Source of the DNA: Collimonas arenae
GTDB taxonomy: Bacteria; Pseudomonadota; Gammaproteobacteria; Burkholderiales; Burkholderiaceae_D
Assembly (NCBI RefSeq): GCF_001584165.1
Contig: NZ_CP013233.1
Location: 558,001-622,000, forward strand
DNA: 64,000 nucleotides
Reading direction: 5' to 3'
Below the pieces are notes generated by a model. It saw only the letters and a program-made list of their open reading frames with translations, ran no database searches and was not told the DNA's origin. A program made the position numbers and the translations under genes. Of this stretch, positions 16,371 through 26,612 are shown one piece after another (within the stretch, counting starts at the first letter, position 1; each line of letters opens with the position of its first letter).

Positions 16371-17714
16371 ATGCCTACCTCTACACTATCGCAAGAAATG
16401 CCCGCCAAGGCTGCTGCCGACGCAACGCAGCCGACAACGGCACACTCTCCGCGCAAGGCGGCGCTGGCCAGCTGGATCGGCAGCGCCGTCGAATATTACG
16501 ATTTTTTTATCTACGGCACCGCTGCAGCGCTGGTGTTCGGCAAGATCTTTTTCCCATCGTTCGATCCGGTGGCTGCCACCGTCGCTGCGTTTGCCACGTT
16601 CGGCGTCGGTTATGTGACGCGTCCGATCGGTGCCGTGTTGCTGGGCCATATCGGCGACCGCTATGGCCGCAAGAAAGTACTGACCTTTACCTTGCTGCTG
16701 ATGGGGGTTTCCACTTTCACGGTCGGCTTGTTGCCAACCTATGGCCAGGTCGGCATTGCCGCGCCGATCATGCTGGTCATCCTGCGTATGCTGCAAGGTG
16801 TGTCGGCTGCGGGTGAGCAGGCCGGCGCCAATTCGATGACGCTCGAACATGCGCCTGCGCATCGGCGCGCTTTTTTCACAAGTTTCACCTTGAGCGGCAC
16901 CCAGGCCGGGCTGATTCTGGCAACCCTGGTGTTCCTGCCGATTTCAGCGCTGCCCGAAGAGCAGTTGCTGTCTTGGGGCTGGCGCATTCCATTTTTCCTG
17001 AGTGCGATCGTGGTGTTGGTCGGTATCTGGGTGCGCCGCACCTTGCCGGAGACACCTGCCTTCGAACAGGAAAAATCGCATAAGAAGGCCAAACTACCGC
17101 TTGCGGTGCTGTTGCGCGATCATAAGAAGAATCTGGCGCGGGTCATCTTCGCCGCCCAGATATCAGTGGTAAGCACCATCTTCAGCGTGTTCACGCTGTC
17201 ATATGCGGTCAATACCATGCATATTGCTCGCGCAACGATGCTGACGGTATTGATCCTGGCAAACGTTGTGGCGCTGGCCGCAATCCCGGCCTTTGCTGCC
17301 CTGTCGGACCGCATCGGCCGCAAGCCGGTATTCATTTTTGGCGCGCTCGGCTCGGCCTGCTTGATCTGGCCGTATCTGTGGTGCATCAGCCAGGCGAATA
17401 TTCCGCTCATCTTTGTGTTCGGCCTGCTGCTGTCGGGTGTGGTCTACAGTGCGGCGAACGGCATCTGGCCATCCTTGTATGGCGAAATGTTCAACACTCA
17501 AGTACGGTTGTCAGGTATGGCGATCGGCACCCAGATCGGCTTTGCGCTGGGCGGCTTTGCACCGACGATCAGCGCGGCGATCCTGGGGCAGGGCGTGAAC
17601 GGCTGGATGCCGGTGGCGATATTCGTGAGCGCCACTTCGATCATCTCCGCCATCTCGGTGGCCACGGCGCGCGAAACCTATCGCACACCGATGAGCGAAC
17701 TGGGGAAAAGCTAA
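16371..17714 (+). CDS. MHS-family MFS transporter, shikimate/quinate-type proton symporter
   Basis: The 447-residue protein has 12 predicted membrane segments and the metabolite:H+ symporter signatures: LASWIGSAVEYYDFFIYG in TM1, RPIGAVLLGHIGDRYGRKK (loop 2-3 motif), and LSDRIGRKPVF (loop 8-9). ShiA of E. coli is in the same family. The ATG at 16371 has AAGG upstream; the longer frame from 16332 is less likely. By context it imports hydroaromatic acids or protocatechuate. Confidence 0.88.
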   Translation: MPTSTLSQEMPAKAAADATQPTTAHSPRKAALASWIGSAVEYYDFFIYGTAAALVFGKIFFPSFDPVAATVAAFATFGVGYVTRPIGAVLLGHIGDRYGRKKVLTFTLLLMGVSTFTVGLLPTYGQVGIAAPIMLVILRMLQGVSAAGEQAGANSMTLEHAPAHRRAFFTSFTLSGTQAGLILATLVFLPISALPEEQLLSWGWRIPFFLSAIVVLVGIWVRRTLPETPAFEQEKSHKKAKLPLAVLLRDHKKNLARVIFAAQISVVSTIFSVFTLSYAVNTMHIARATMLTVLILANVVALAAIPAFAALSDRIGRKPVFIFGALGSACLIWPYLWCISQANIPLIFVFGLLLSGVVYSAANGIWPSLYGEMFNTQVRLSGMAIGTQIGFALGGFAPTISAAILGQGVNGWMPVAIFVSATSIISAISVATARETYRTPMSELGKS

Positions 17715-17826
17715 GCATCCGGGAAATCATCGGTGTTCCGTTGTTGGGATTGCGTACGTGATGCGTCGCTATTCCAGCGATAATGATGTTAATGGTGCAT
17801 GATTCCGCATGCATGGAGACGCAGCA

Positions 17827-19187
17827 ATGAAAACAAAAAATATGACCGCCGAACAAATCAGCGCGAATCGAAAATCCCGCAAGGCGGCGTTCGGCAGCTT
17901 CGTCGGTGCAGTAGTCGACTGGTACGATTTCCTGCTTTACGGCATTACCGCAGCACTCGTATTCAACACGCAGTTCTTTCCCAATACCAGCCCGACGATA
18001 GGCACGCTCGCCGCGTTTGCCACGTTCGGCGTCGGCTTTCTGTTCCGGCCGCTGGGCGGCATTGTTTTCGGACATTTCGGCGACAAGCTGGGTAGAAAAC
18101 GGATGCTGGTGATCACGGTGATGATGATGGGTGTCTCCACGGCGCTGATCGGATTGCTGCCGACCTACGCTAGCATCGGCTGGTATGCGCCGCTGGCGCT
18201 GGTCGTGTTGCGGGCGTTGCAAGGTTTCGCGGTGGGCGGAGAATGGGGTGGGGCGGCGCTGATGGCGGTTGAAAGTGCGCCGGAGGGGAAGAAGGCGTTT
18301 TACAGCAGCGGCGTGCAGGTTGGCTATGGCGTTGGCCTGGTTCTAGCAACAGGCATTGTGTCGATTCTCACCCATACGCTTGGCAACGATGCATTCATGT
18401 CGTGGGGCTGGCGCATTCCTTTCCTGATCAGTATTGTCCTGGTGCTGGTTGCGGCATGGATTCGTTCGACGATGGAAGAGTCCGAGGAGTTTGTCAAAAA
18501 GGTTGGGATTCATGGCGAGCGTACCGAGAAAATACCGGTGTTGACTGCTCTGCGTAATCACCCTGAGAGCTTCTTGCTGATCATCGCGCTGCGTATGGCG
18601 GAAATGTTCACGATGTATATCGTGACTGCCTTCGCATTGGCTTATTCGACCAAGAATCTGGGCATGTCGCGCGATCTGTTCCTCAACATCAGCCTGCTGG
18701 TTGGCGCAGTGAGTTGCGTGACTATCCCTGTCTTTGCGATGCTGGCCGACCGTATCGGCTTGAAACGCGTGTATGTCACCGGCGCCATCATCGGGCTGCT
18801 TTCTTCGGTGCCATTTTTCATCGCGATGGAAGCTCGCTCGATAGTCTGGATCGTGATTTTTCCGTGTTGCTCGCCAATATTGCGCACGACATGGTGGTGA
18901 GCGTGCAGCAACCCCTGTTCACCGAGTTGTTTGGCGCCGAATATCGTTACAGTGGCGCCGGCGTCGGTTATCAATTCGCTAGCGTGGTCTGCGGTGGTTT
19001 CACACCGTTCATTGCCACCGCACTGCTTGGTGTCGACGGCACATGGCATGCGGTAGCTGCGTATCTTGCTGGCGGGTGCCTGCTATCGGTGATCGTCTCC
19101 TGGCGCATGAAGGTGGGCGGTTCCAAGCCGCAAGCCAATGCGGCCCGACCTTACCCACATCCGGCCGGATCGAAATCGGTGATCTGA
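17827..19187 (+). pseudogene. Second MHS-family MFS transporter, frame broken by one missing base near 18860
   Basis: A paralogue of the preceding transporter: FGSFVGAVVDWYDFLLYG, RPLGGIVFGHFGDKLGRKR, LADRIGLKRV. The first frame ends at 18900 after ARSIVWIVIF with nonsense residues, while the second frame continues SVLLANIAHDMVVSVQQPLF to 19187. One extra T in the five-T run at 18857-18861 restores a protein of about 453 residues. GGAGA precedes the ATG at 17827. The loss is likely a sequencing error because the downstream half is well conserved, but a real inactivation of a redundant transporter is possible. It is the last gene before a strong terminator. Confidence 0.82.
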
Positions 19188-19202
19188 TCCACGCGGCTCA
19201 AA

Positions 19203-19259
19203 TAAAAAAAGCCCGCTGCGCGCCCCCTGTTTCCAGGGGGGGGGCGCAGCGGGCTTTTG
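19203..19259. terminator. Bidirectional Rho-independent terminator between the MFS genes and ychF
   Basis: A long GC-rich hairpin (arms AGCCCGCTGCGC and GCGCAGCGGGCT, continuing through a C-run and a longer G-run) is flanked by an A-run on the left and TTTT on the right. It suits the convergent genes on both sides. The nine-G run is a likely sequencing trouble spot. Confidence 0.85.
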
Positions 19260-19272
19260 TGAATGTGCTTGC

Positions 19273-20364
19273 TTAAACGTTGAACAGGAAGTTCAGCACG
19301 TCGCCATCCTTGACCACGTATTCCTTGCCTTCGGCGCGCATCTTTCCCGCTTCCTTGGCGCCTTGTTCGCCCTTGTGGCTGATGAAGTCTTCATAGGCGA
19401 TGGTTTGCGCGCGGATGAAACCGCGTTCGAAGTCAGTATGGATTACGCCAGCTGCTTGCGGAGCAGTGTCGCCGACATGGATGGTCCATGCGCGCACTTC
19501 CTTGACGCCCGCGGTGAAATAGGTTTGCAGGCCTAGCAGCTTGAAGGCGGCGCGAATCAGGCGATCCAGGCCCGGCTCTTCCATGCCCATGTCAGCCAGG
19601 AACTCCTGCTTGTCGGCGTCGTCCAGATCGGCGATTTCCGATTCGATCGCAGCGCAGATGGCGACGATAGGCGCATTCTGCGAAGCCGCGTAAACGGTCA
19701 ACTGGTCCAGCAGCGGGTTGTTGGTGAAACCGTGATCGGAAACGTTGGCGACATACATGGCCGGCTTGGCGGTGATCAGGCACAGCGGCTTGATCAGAGC
19801 CATTTCTTCAGCGTCGAGGCCGCAAGCGCGGACCGGCTTGGCCTGGTCCAGTTCCGGCATCAGGCGTTCCAGCAGGGCTACCAGCTTGGCGGCGTCCTTG
19901 TCGCCGGAGCGGGCTTTCTTGTTTTCGCGATGAATGGCTTTTTCCACCGTGCCCATGTCGGCCAGTGCCAGTTCGGTCTGGATGACGTCGATGTCGTCGA
20001 GCGGATTGATCTTGCCGGCGACGTGGATCACGTTGTCGTCTTCAAAGCAGCGCACGACGTTGACGATGGCGTCGGTTTCCCGGATGTGCGCCAGGAACTG
20101 GTTGCCCAGGCCTTCGCCCTTGGAGGCGCCGGCCACCAAGCCGGCGATGTCGACAAATTCCACGGTTGCCGGCAGGATGCGCTCAGGCTTGACGATCTCG
20201 GCCAACGCTTTGAGGCGCGGATCCGGCACTTCGACCATGCCGACATTCGGCTCGATGGTACAGAACGGATAGTTTTCTGCCGGAATGCCTGCTTTGGTCA
20301 GGGCATTGAAGAGGGTCGATTTACCGACGTTGGGGAGGCCGACGATGCCGCATTTGAGACTCAT
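19273..20364 (-). CDS. ychF: Redox-regulated ATPase/GTPase YchF (Obg-like)
   Basis: The 363-residue protein is a universally conserved ribosome-associated P-loop NTPase. The P-loop [34 protein letters not shown] (G3 plus the Obg-like G2 region) and the C-terminal TGS domain ([34 protein letters not shown]) are clear. Length is exactly typical. In related genomes it follows pth; here a gtr cluster lies between them, though ychF keeps the same strand as pth, rplY and prs. Confidence 0.97.
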   Translation of the reverse strand: MSLKCGIVGLPNVGKSTLFNALTKAGIPAENYPFCTIEPNVGMVEVPDPRLKALAEIVKPERILPATVEFVDIAGLVAGASKGEGLGNQFLAHIRETDAIVNVVRCFEDDNVIHVAGKINPLDDIDVIQTELALADMGTVEKAIHRENKKARSGDKDAAKLVALLERLMPELDQAKPVRACGLDAEEMALIKPLCLITAKPAMYVANVSDHGFTNNPLLDQLTVYAASQNAPIVAICAAIESEIADLDDADKQEFLADMGMEEPGLDRLIRAAFKLLGLQTYFTAGVKEVRAWTIHVGDTAPQAAGVIHTDFERGFIRAQTIAYEDFISHKGEQGAKEAGKMRAEGKEYVVKDGDVLNFLFNV

Positions 20365-20627
20365 GGAAAAACTTTCTAAATCAATAGGTTAGCTGTGTTT
20401 TATATTCGTTTTGCGAGCCAACTGCGGTTGAGTTCGGCTGAATTCTGAAATTGCACAGTGGAAATTAATGTGGAGGCAGTATCCGATAATGATATCGGAT
20501 GGCGATACAGCTACTTTCGCCGCTTTCGCGCCCATCCGCTCCCAAAACCTCAATTGTAACTCTCCCGGACCCGCTTATCCAAAGGCAGGCGGCAAACCGC
20601 TGTTGTATATTGGGCCATGTAGCCGGT

Positions 20628-22058
20628 TTATTCAGGTTTTGCCTTGAGGCGTACCTCGGTCAATCCGAAATATTGTGAAAAACAAACGTTTTCCCATTCT
20701 GCCGGATTTGCTTTGATCTCATTGAAAAAAGTGATCGGCTTAGGTTCGTGAACGTAGCCTGCAACTTCCAGCGCGCCGCCCTTTGCCCGTTTGGCAGCAT
20801 CAAAACGCGCCAACATCAGCGACTGCAAATCGGCGGATGCGGTCAAGCCCTCGACAACCGGCCTCCAGGTGTGATTTGGATAGAGTGCGAAACTCGCCAC
20901 AACAGCGATGATGCCGACCACCAGACCGCCGGCCATCAGGGATTTACGTTTGGTTGTCTTGGCAGGACGCGGCCTGGCGTGAAGGTATGCCGCAACCAGG
21001 AAGCCCAGCACGTTCACCAGCATGAAGTCGATGGTTCGCGCACGTTCAGGGCCCAGGTCGTTCATTACAAATGTTCTGGCAAAAATGCTGGCCCACAGAG
21101 CAAAAAACAGGAATACCGAGAAGCCGACTACGAAGCGCCGCGAGAATGCGATTTCTTTGCGCGGGCGGGTGATTGCGAAGACGCAGTAAAACAGCAGCAA
21201 GCTCACTAAAAACGAAGCAACGTATTTCAGCAGGATCAGCTTGAGCGCAACGGCGGCCGCCAACAGCACATTGATATGTTGCGGCATTGTCGCCGCGCGC
21301 AAAAAATTGCCGGGAGCTGCCCCGGAAATGATCGCACCAGCGATAGCGGCTGCGAGCACGAACGCGACAGCACGGTGTGTTTTTCGGACGAAGCAGCAGA
21401 TCATCAGAGGAAACAGCAGTGCGATATGTGCAAGCATGACTGTTTCGTTGAAGCTAGCCAGCAGCACGCTCGCCAATGACAATATTGCGACGCGCTTTGT
21501 TGAAAGCACGGAATTGCCTCTGAATATCTGCAACTCTTCGGCAATGAGCGTCAGGAATAGTGCGCATGCAATGCCGTAAGTGGCGCCGCCTGCCAGCCAG
21601 AACAGGGATTCTCGCATGCGAAACGTTACCATCAGCAGAACGAAGAACAGTAGGGTGAACGCCGCATTTTTAATACCGACCACAGACAAAAAATGCCGCG
21701 CCGCCAGGAAGTTGAGCGTCAGGATAAGCAACGGAACGATGTAGTAGTAGTGCAGCAGCACCTTGTCCGAAACGGCAAATGCGCCGATCAGGAAAGCCGG
21801 TGTATAACGGCCTCCCCAAGTCAGATATTCCGTCACCACGTTTTGAAAGACACCTCGGGTACGCGCGCCAAAGCCGTAGCAGAAATCGTCAGCGGCCGGA
21901 ATTGCGTGAAACGCATTCCAGAGAATCCATAGCAGGAATATGACTCCGATTACCAGCACACCGTTGCGGATGAAAATGGTCAGCCGATCACCGGGAGTAT
22001 CAAATGCATCGTTCGCCTGAACGCCAAAAAATCGTACCTCGTCGGTCTTTGATTTCAT
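20628..22058 (-). CDS. Polytopic membrane protein of the gtr cluster (DUF6056-like; possible GtrC-type glycosyltransferase)
   Basis: About 476 residues from the ATG at 22058, with roughly ten hydrophobic segments (for example VLVIGVIFLLWILWNAF and the run around FTLLFFVLLMVTF). The first periplasmic stretch contains AADDFCYGFGARTRG, an acidic DD motif like those of GT-C and GtrC-like transferases. Together with the divergent gtrB and gtrA it forms the three-part set used to glucosylate surface polysaccharide: flippase, undecaprenyl-phosphate sugar transferase, and a strain-specific membrane transferase. Composition looks more AT-rich than its neighbours. The upstream in-frame extension to 22313 overlaps the divergent promoter region and was not used. 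Specific activity unknown. Confidence 0.65.
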   Translation of the reverse strand: MKSKTDEVRFFGVQANDAFDTPGDRLTIFIRNGVLVIGVIFLLWILWNAFHAIPAADDFCYGFGARTRGVFQNVVTEYLTWGGRYTPAFLIGAFAVSDKVLLHYYYIVPLLILTLNFLAARHFLSVVGIKNAAFTLLFFVLLMVTFRMRESLFWLAGGATYGIACALFLTLIAEELQIFRGNSVLSTKRVAILSLASVLLASFNETVMLAHIALLFPLMICCFVRKTHRAVAFVLAAAIAGAIISGAAPGNFLRAATMPQHINVLLAAAVALKLILLKYVASFLVSLLLFYCVFAITRPRKEIAFSRRFVVGFSVFLFFALWASIFARTFVMNDLGPERARTIDFMLVNVLGFLVAAYLHARPRPAKTTKRKSLMAGGLVVGIIAVVASFALYPNHTWRPVVEGLTASADLQSLMLARFDAAKRAKGGALEVAGYVHEPKPITFFNEIKANPAEWENVCFSQYFGLTEVRLKAKPE

Positions 22059-22306
22059 CTTTTTTCTTGGTTGTATTGCATCATATTGAATTTGCGTTTG
22101 CCGAATTGTATTCGGCAAACAGTCGGCAGGGCAATTCGGCATTGGTTTGCCGGGGTTTGGCGACAGCCTGAATCGGGAAATCGGCGAATATCCATGGATT
22201 TGCAGGAAATAAGGTTCGGAAATGTTAGTCAACCCTCTTTTTTCAGTAGAATGCGCTGGATTAACCGATGGATTGCGGCCGCGTGCGGTATTGGAAAAGT
22301 AAATTA

Positions 22307-23296
22307 ATGACAACGAAAAAACGAATCGTATCGATAGTGGCGCCTTTCTATAATGAAAGCGACGGCATCGATCATTTTCATCAGGCGATTCGTGAAATCA
22401 TTAATGCGATTCCTGAATTCGACTTTGAAATCATTTGCGTGGACGATGGCAGCAGCGACGATACATTGAAGAAACTGGTGGCGCTCGTTGCCAGGGACAG
22501 TTGTTTCCGCGCGGTCGAGTTGTCACGAAATTTTGGCAAGGAAGCGGCCCTGACCGCCGGGATAGACTCTGCCATCGGCCATGCGGTGATTCCCATCGAT
22601 GCCGATCTTCAAGATCCACCGGAACTCATACACCTGCTTATCGCGGAGTGGGAAAAGGGCGCAGAGATCGTACTGGCAAGACGCGTTGATCGTAGCTCCG
22701 ACACATTCCTGAAGCGCAAGACGGCCGAGTTGTTCTATCGCATCCACAATCGCCTGACGCATATCAAGATCCCGGAAAACGTCGGCGACTTCCGCCTGAT
22801 GGATCGCGTTGCGGTTGATGTTCTTAAAGCCCTGCCGGAACGCCAGCGCTTCATGAAAGGCCTGTTTGCCTGGGTGGGATTCAAGACTGCAGTGGTCGAC
22901 TATACGCGGAACCCGCGCACCGTCGGCAACACCAAGTTCTCGGGATGGAAACTCTGGAATTTTGCACTTGAAGGAATAACCAGTTTCAGTACTGCGCCGC
23001 TCAAGTTGATGACCTACGTCGGCGCCGGCGGCACGGCGATCACGCTTTGCTACGCCTTATATATCGTTTTCCGGACGCTCATCCACGGCATTGATGTTCC
23101 GGGCTATGCTTCCCTGCTCGTCGCGATTTTATTTTTCGGCAGCCTGCAATTGCTCGGCATCGGCATCCTGGGAGAGTATATCGGCCGCATCTACATGGAA
23201 AGCAAGCAAAGGCCGATCTATGTGATTCGCAAACATCATGGCCACGCCGAAGATGTGGCAGGCGAAACCAGCCTGGATGCGCAAGCTTATGGGTGA
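22307..23296 (+). CDS. gtrB: GtrB-type undecaprenyl-phosphate glycosyltransferase (GT2)
   Basis: The 329-residue protein has a GT2 catalytic domain (SIVAPFYNESDGIDHF, CVDDGSSDDTLKKL, VIPIDADLQDPPELI with the metal-binding aspartates). Two C-terminal transmembrane segments (VGAGGTAITLCYALYIVF and the ILFFGSLQLLGIGILGEYIG region) anchor it. This is the DPM1/GtrB layout that transfers a hexose to undecaprenyl phosphate at the inner face of the cytoplasmic membrane. It overlaps gtrA and is divergent from the polytopic membrane protein. Confidence 0.9.
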   Translation: MTTKKRIVSIVAPFYNESDGIDHFHQAIREIINAIPEFDFEIICVDDGSSDDTLKKLVALVARDSCFRAVELSRNFGKEAALTAGIDSAIGHAVIPIDADLQDPPELIHLLIAEWEKGAEIVLARRVDRSSDTFLKRKTAELFYRIHNRLTHIKIPENVGDFRLMDRVAVDVLKALPERQRFMKGLFAWVGFKTAVVDYTRNPRTVGNTKFSGWKLWNFALEGITSFSTAPLKLMTYVGAGGTAITLCYALYIVFRTLIHGIDVPGYASLLVAILFFGSLQLLGIGILGEYIGRIYMESKQRPIYVIRKHHGHAEDVAGETSLDAQAYG

Positions 23297-23717
23297 TATG
23301 CGCGACGCCGAGTCCGTGGCTGCCGCCAGCCGTCTGTCCCTATTGCAATTCGTCGTATTCGCCGTCGTCGGTGCGACGGGGACGCTGATTCATTATGCGA
23401 TTCTGTTGTCGTTGGTCGAACTGCTTGGCCGGAGCGCCATGGTCGGCACCATCGCCGGATCGATCGCTGGCGCGGTATGGAATTTTTTCCTCAATCACCG
23501 GTTGACCTTCAAAAGCCAGCAGCAATTTCATCAGACCGCGCCGCGTTTCTTTCTGATCGCCGCAGTCAGCCTCGCACTCAATGCAGGACTGATGTATCTA
23601 CTGGTAGAGCGCTTTCGCGTGAACTACCTGATCGCCCAGCTGGCGGTGACGGTTTTCATCCTGTGCGTCAACTACATTTCCAACGCACTCTGGACGTTCA
23701 ACCGGTCGGCCAAGTAG
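23289..23717 (+). CDS. gtrA: GtrA family membrane protein (lipid-linked sugar flippase)
   Basis: About 142 residues with four hydrophobic segments: FVVFAVVGATGTLIHYAILL, MVGTIAGSIAGAVWNFFLN, FLIAAVSLALNAGLMYLL and IAQLAVTVFILCVNYISNA. The GtrA signatures NFFLNHRLTF and NYISNALWTF are present. GtrA proteins are proposed to flip the GtrB product across the inner membrane. The start may be the ATG at 23289 (overlapping gtrB) or the one at 23298. It converges on pth. Confidence 0.9.
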   Translation: MGDMRDAESVAAASRLSLLQFVVFAVVGATGTLIHYAILLSLVELLGRSAMVGTIAGSIAGAVWNFFLNHRLTFKSQQQFHQTAPRFFLIAAVSLALNAGLMYLLVERFRVNYLIAQLAVTVFILCVNYISNALWTFNRSAK

Positions 23718-23790
23718 GCTACGCCAGATGGGATAACCGGCCGAACGGCGCCGTGACGAACTCCCGGGGCAACCGATTTCTACAGCGATA

Positions 23791-24377
23791 CTATTTGGCA
23801 GCCGTGTGCAACTGCATTGTCGCCGCTTCGAATTTACCTTCGCACAGCATGGGAATGATTTTCAGGCTGGCGACTATCGCATCCTCGATCAGCGGCTGCT
23901 CATCCTTGCGCGGGCGATGCAACACGAAATCCGCGACGACCTGTTGCAAGTTCAATGTGCGCGGATGGCCGATGCCCAGTCGCAGGCGCCAGTAATCCTG
24001 GGTGCCGAGTGCGGCCGTGATGTCCTTCAAGCCGTTGTGGCCGCCGGATGAACCGCCCTTTTTGAGCTTGGCGCTGCCGGGCGGAAGGTCGAGCTCGTCG
24101 TGCACCACCAGGATTTCGTCGGCGGCGATCTTGTAAAAGCGAGCGATGGCGCCTACTGATTGGCCGGAGCGGTTCATGAAGGTTGCGGTTCCAGCAGCCA
24201 CACTTCCTGTCCGGCGATACTGGCTTTGGCGGCGAACGCGTTGAAGCGGGATTCGCGCGCCAGGTTGCGGCCGAGATCGTTGGCCAGGTTGTCGACCAGC
24301 CAGAAGCCGGCATTGTGGCGGGTTTGCTCGTATTCCGGGCCGGGGTTGCCGAGGCCGACGATGAGACGAATAGGCAT
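23791..24377 (-). pseudogene. pth: Peptidyl-tRNA hydrolase, frame broken by one missing base near 24183
   Basis: Pth recycles peptidyl-tRNA and is essential. The N-terminal frame [20 protein letters not shown] with catalytic histidine in TRHNAGFW ends after VWLLEPQPS. The other frame resumes at [19 protein letters not shown] and runs to QLHTAAK, with [17 protein letters not shown] and GGHNGLKDI clearly Pth. Adding one base at the TT at 24183-24184 (an A in the coding strand) restores a protein of about 195 residues, the normal length. Essentiality of the gene argues for a sequencing error. It is downstream of rplY, as usual. Confidence 0.92.
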
Positions 24378-24519
24378 GGTGTTTTCTCTTTTTTTTCTGG
24401 AGCGACAGGACAGGGCGCAGGGCTTGCTTCAAACTGCGGCAGCAACAGCGCCGATTATCGCGGATATTGGATGGTCCCGTCCAATCGGCTGCATTCCTGT
24501 CAGGCGCGCTGCCGGCAAT

Positions 24520-24549
24520 AAAAAACCCGCCACGAAGGGCGGGTTTTTC
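24520..24549. terminator. Rho-independent terminator downstream of rplY
   Basis: CCCGCC and GGCGGG arms around a six-base loop are flanked by A-runs on the left and a T-run on the right. It can work in both directions and lies between the rplY stop and the pth start. Confidence 0.8.
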
Positions 24550-24583
24550 GGCCAGGATAAGCTCTGGCAAATACGACGATGAA

Positions 24584-25204
24584 TTACTTCTTGTCAGCGG
24601 CGTCAGCAGCTGGTGCAGCTTCAGCGGCTGGCGCGTCAGCTTCAACTTTACCAGCTGGGATCGATGCAGTAGCGATCGTCAGGTTTTCTTGCGATACAGC
24701 GGAAACGCCCTTCGGCAGCTTCAGGTCAGCCAAGTGGATCGAGTGACCGACTTCGATGTTGGTCAGGTCGACTTCAACGAACTCTGGCAGGTCGCCTGGC
24801 AGGCAGGAGATGTCCAGTTCGGTCAAGACGTGGCTGATGATCGCGCCGGACAGTTTCACTGCAGGAGCGATTTCTGCATTGATGAAGTGCAGAGGCACTT
24901 TAACGTGGATAGCTTGTTTAGCGTCGACGCGCTGGAAGTCAGCGTGCAGGACCAGTTGCTTGTATGCGTGGACTTGGAAGTCGCGCAGCAGAACTTTCTG
25001 TACCTTGCCGTCGATTTCGAGATCGAGGATCGAGGAGTGGAAAGTTTCTTTTTTCAGCGCGTGGTACAGCGCATTGTGGTCCAGCGAGATATTGACCGGC
25101 GCGTCGGAACCACCATAAACGATACCTGGTGTTTGGCCAGCATTGCGCAGGCGGCGGCTCGCTCCGGTCCCCTGCTCTTTGCGTACAAATGCGATTACTT
25201 TCAT
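24584..25204 (-). CDS. rplY: 50S ribosomal protein L25 with CTC (TL5-type) C-terminal domain
   Basis: The 206-residue protein is the long form of L25, which binds 5S rRNA. The N-terminal domain ([40 protein letters not shown]) is followed by the TL5/CTC beta domain ([20 protein letters not shown]). The tail is Ala/Glu-rich ([19 protein letters not shown]). It sits between prs and pth, the usual order, and has its own GGAG site before the ATG. A hairpin lies in its leader. Confidence 0.96.
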   Translation of the reverse strand: MKVIAFVRKEQGTGASRRLRNAGQTPGIVYGGSDAPVNISLDHNALYHALKKETFHSSILDLEIDGKVQKVLLRDFQVHAYKQLVLHADFQRVDAKQAIHVKVPLHFINAEIAPAVKLSGAIISHVLTELDISCLPGDLPEFVEVDLTNIEVGHSIHLADLKLPKGVSAVSQENLTIATASIPAGKVEADAPAAEAAPAADAADKK

Positions 25205-25222
25205 TTTGAAGCTCCATTGTGT

Positions 25223-25247
25223 GCCGGACTATTTACGATGGTCCGGC
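25223..25247 (-). promoter_or_regulatory. Hairpin in the rplY leader, possible autoregulatory element
   Basis: GCCGGAC and GTCCGGC form a perfect 7-bp stem with an 11-base loop in the prs-rplY gap, about 18 bases before the rplY ATG and just before its GGAG. It lacks a U-tract, so it is not a terminator. Ribosomal-protein leaders often use such stems, but this one is only inferred from its position. Confidence 0.4.
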
Positions 25248-25252
25248 GGTAA

Positions 25253-25276
25253 AAATCCCCCGCGACCAGGGGATTT
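25253..25276 (-). terminator. Terminator or attenuator after prs
   Basis: On the minus strand AAATCCCC and GGGGATTT form a perfect 8-bp stem, with the last Ts of the arm extending into a TTTTT run. It lies 55 bases after the prs stop and upstream of rplY, so it may partly uncouple the two genes. Confidence 0.6.
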
Positions 25277-25330
25277 AAGGTCATCTCTGCACCTGTTGCC
25301 AGATACAAAGACAATAAAACCTATAAAAAC

Positions 25331-26281
25331 TTATTCTGCAAACAGCGACATCACCGAGTCGCCCTTGGTAATACGCTTGAACGTTTCAGCCAGCAACTCT
25401 GCACACGACAACTGGCGAATCTTGCCGCAGGCCTTGGCTTCTGCCGACAGCGGAATCGTATCGACCACCACCAGTTCGTCCAGCGGCGAATTAACGATGC
25501 GCTCAAGGGCAGGGCCGGACAAGACCGGGTGCGTACAGTAAGCAACCACTTTCTTGGCGCCGCGCTCTTTCAATACTTCGGCTGCCTTGGTCAGGGTGCC
25601 GGCGGTATCGACCATGTCATCCATGATCACGCAGTTACGGCCATCGACTTCACCGATGATGTTCATGACTTCCGACACATTCGCCTTCGGACGGCGCTTG
25701 TCGATGATCGCCAGGTCGCAGTTCAGGCGTTTGGCCAGCGCGCGGGCGCGAACCACGCCGCCTACGTCCGGCGATACGACCAGCAGGTCGTCGTAGTTCT
25801 TGCTTACCAGGTCGCCCAGCAAAATCGGCGACGCGTAGATGTTGTCGACTGGAATATCAAAGAAACCTTGAATCTGGTCAGCGTGCAAATCCATGATGAT
25901 GACGCGTTCGACGCCTGCTTCCTGCAGCATGTTGGCGACGACTTTGGCTGAAATCGCAACCCGTGCTGAGCGTGGGCGGCGGTCTTGCCGCGCGTAGCCA
26001 TAATAAGGAATCGCAGCGGTAATCCGGCCTGCCGAAGCACGCTTCAGGGCATCGACCATCAACATGATTTCCATCAAGTTGTCATTGGTCGGCGCGCAAG
26101 TCGATTGCAGCACGAATACGTCTTTGCCACGTACGTTCTCGTTGATCTCGACCATTACTTCACCGTCGGAGAATTTGGTAACGTTGGCCTTGCCTAGCGG
26201 GATACCGAGTTGCTTGGCAACTCCAATAGCTAGTTCCGGGTTTGCGTTGCCGGTAAAAACCATCAGGTTTTCGTTTGCCAT
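25331..26281 (-). CDS. prs: Ribose-phosphate pyrophosphokinase (PRPP synthase)
   Basis: The 316-residue class I enzyme makes PRPP from ribose 5-phosphate and ATP for nucleotide, His and Trp synthesis. It shows [20 protein letters not shown], the flexible-loop [12 protein letters not shown] motif, [12 protein letters not shown], and the PRPP-binding [16 protein letters not shown]. Length is typical. It lies directly downstream of tRNA-Gln and ispE. Confidence 0.97.
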   Translation of the reverse strand: MANENLMVFTGNANPELAIGVAKQLGIPLGKANVTKFSDGEVMVEINENVRGKDVFVLQSTCAPTNDNLMEIMLMVDALKRASAGRITAAIPYYGYARQDRRPRSARVAISAKVVANMLQEAGVERVIIMDLHADQIQGFFDIPVDNIYASPILLGDLVSKNYDDLLVVSPDVGGVVRARALAKRLNCDLAIIDKRRPKANVSEVMNIIGEVDGRNCVIMDDMVDTAGTLTKAAEVLKERGAKKVVAYCTHPVLSGPALERIVNSPLDELVVVDTIPLSAEAKACGKIRQLSCAELLAETFKRITKGDSVMSLFAE

Positions 26282-26454
26282 GGAGATCCCTGGATACAGT
26301 CGTTAAAAAGTTGAAAAGCCGACAATGCCAGACTATTCTAGTCTTGCGTTGGCGGCTTATGTGTTCGCTATGAGCTGTTTTTGTATTTTGATGCGGCCTA
26401 ACCAATCTGCCGCTGTGATGCTACTTGCTGCTGGGCATTATTGCCCTTGTTTAA

Positions 26455-26531
26455 TGGCAGGGGAACAAGGATTCGAACCTTGGAATGCTGGAATCAAAAT
26501 CCAGTGCCTTAACCAGCTTGGCGATTCCCCT
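26455..26531 (-). tRNA. tRNA-Gln (anticodon TTG)
   Basis: A complete cloverleaf is readable on the minus strand. The acceptor AGGGGAA pairs with TTCCCCT, followed by G and an encoded CCA. The T loop is GGTTCGAATCC, and the anticodon stem CTGGA/TCCAG encloses the TTG anticodon. The ispE-tRNA-Gln-prs order is common in betaproteobacteria. Confidence 0.95.
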
Positions 26532-26612
26532 ACGCAACTTGTTGTCTACCATAAATCCGCGCTGATACTGCCTGATGCGCTTGAATCTGATGCTAAACCG
26601 AATTCTGTACAA

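Noticed and set aside
18840..18910. Programmed -1 frameshift in the second MHS transporter
   Set aside because: The five-T run is not a canonical slippery heptamer in this phase and there is no clear downstream stem; similar single-base losses occur in seven other places, so a missing base is simpler.
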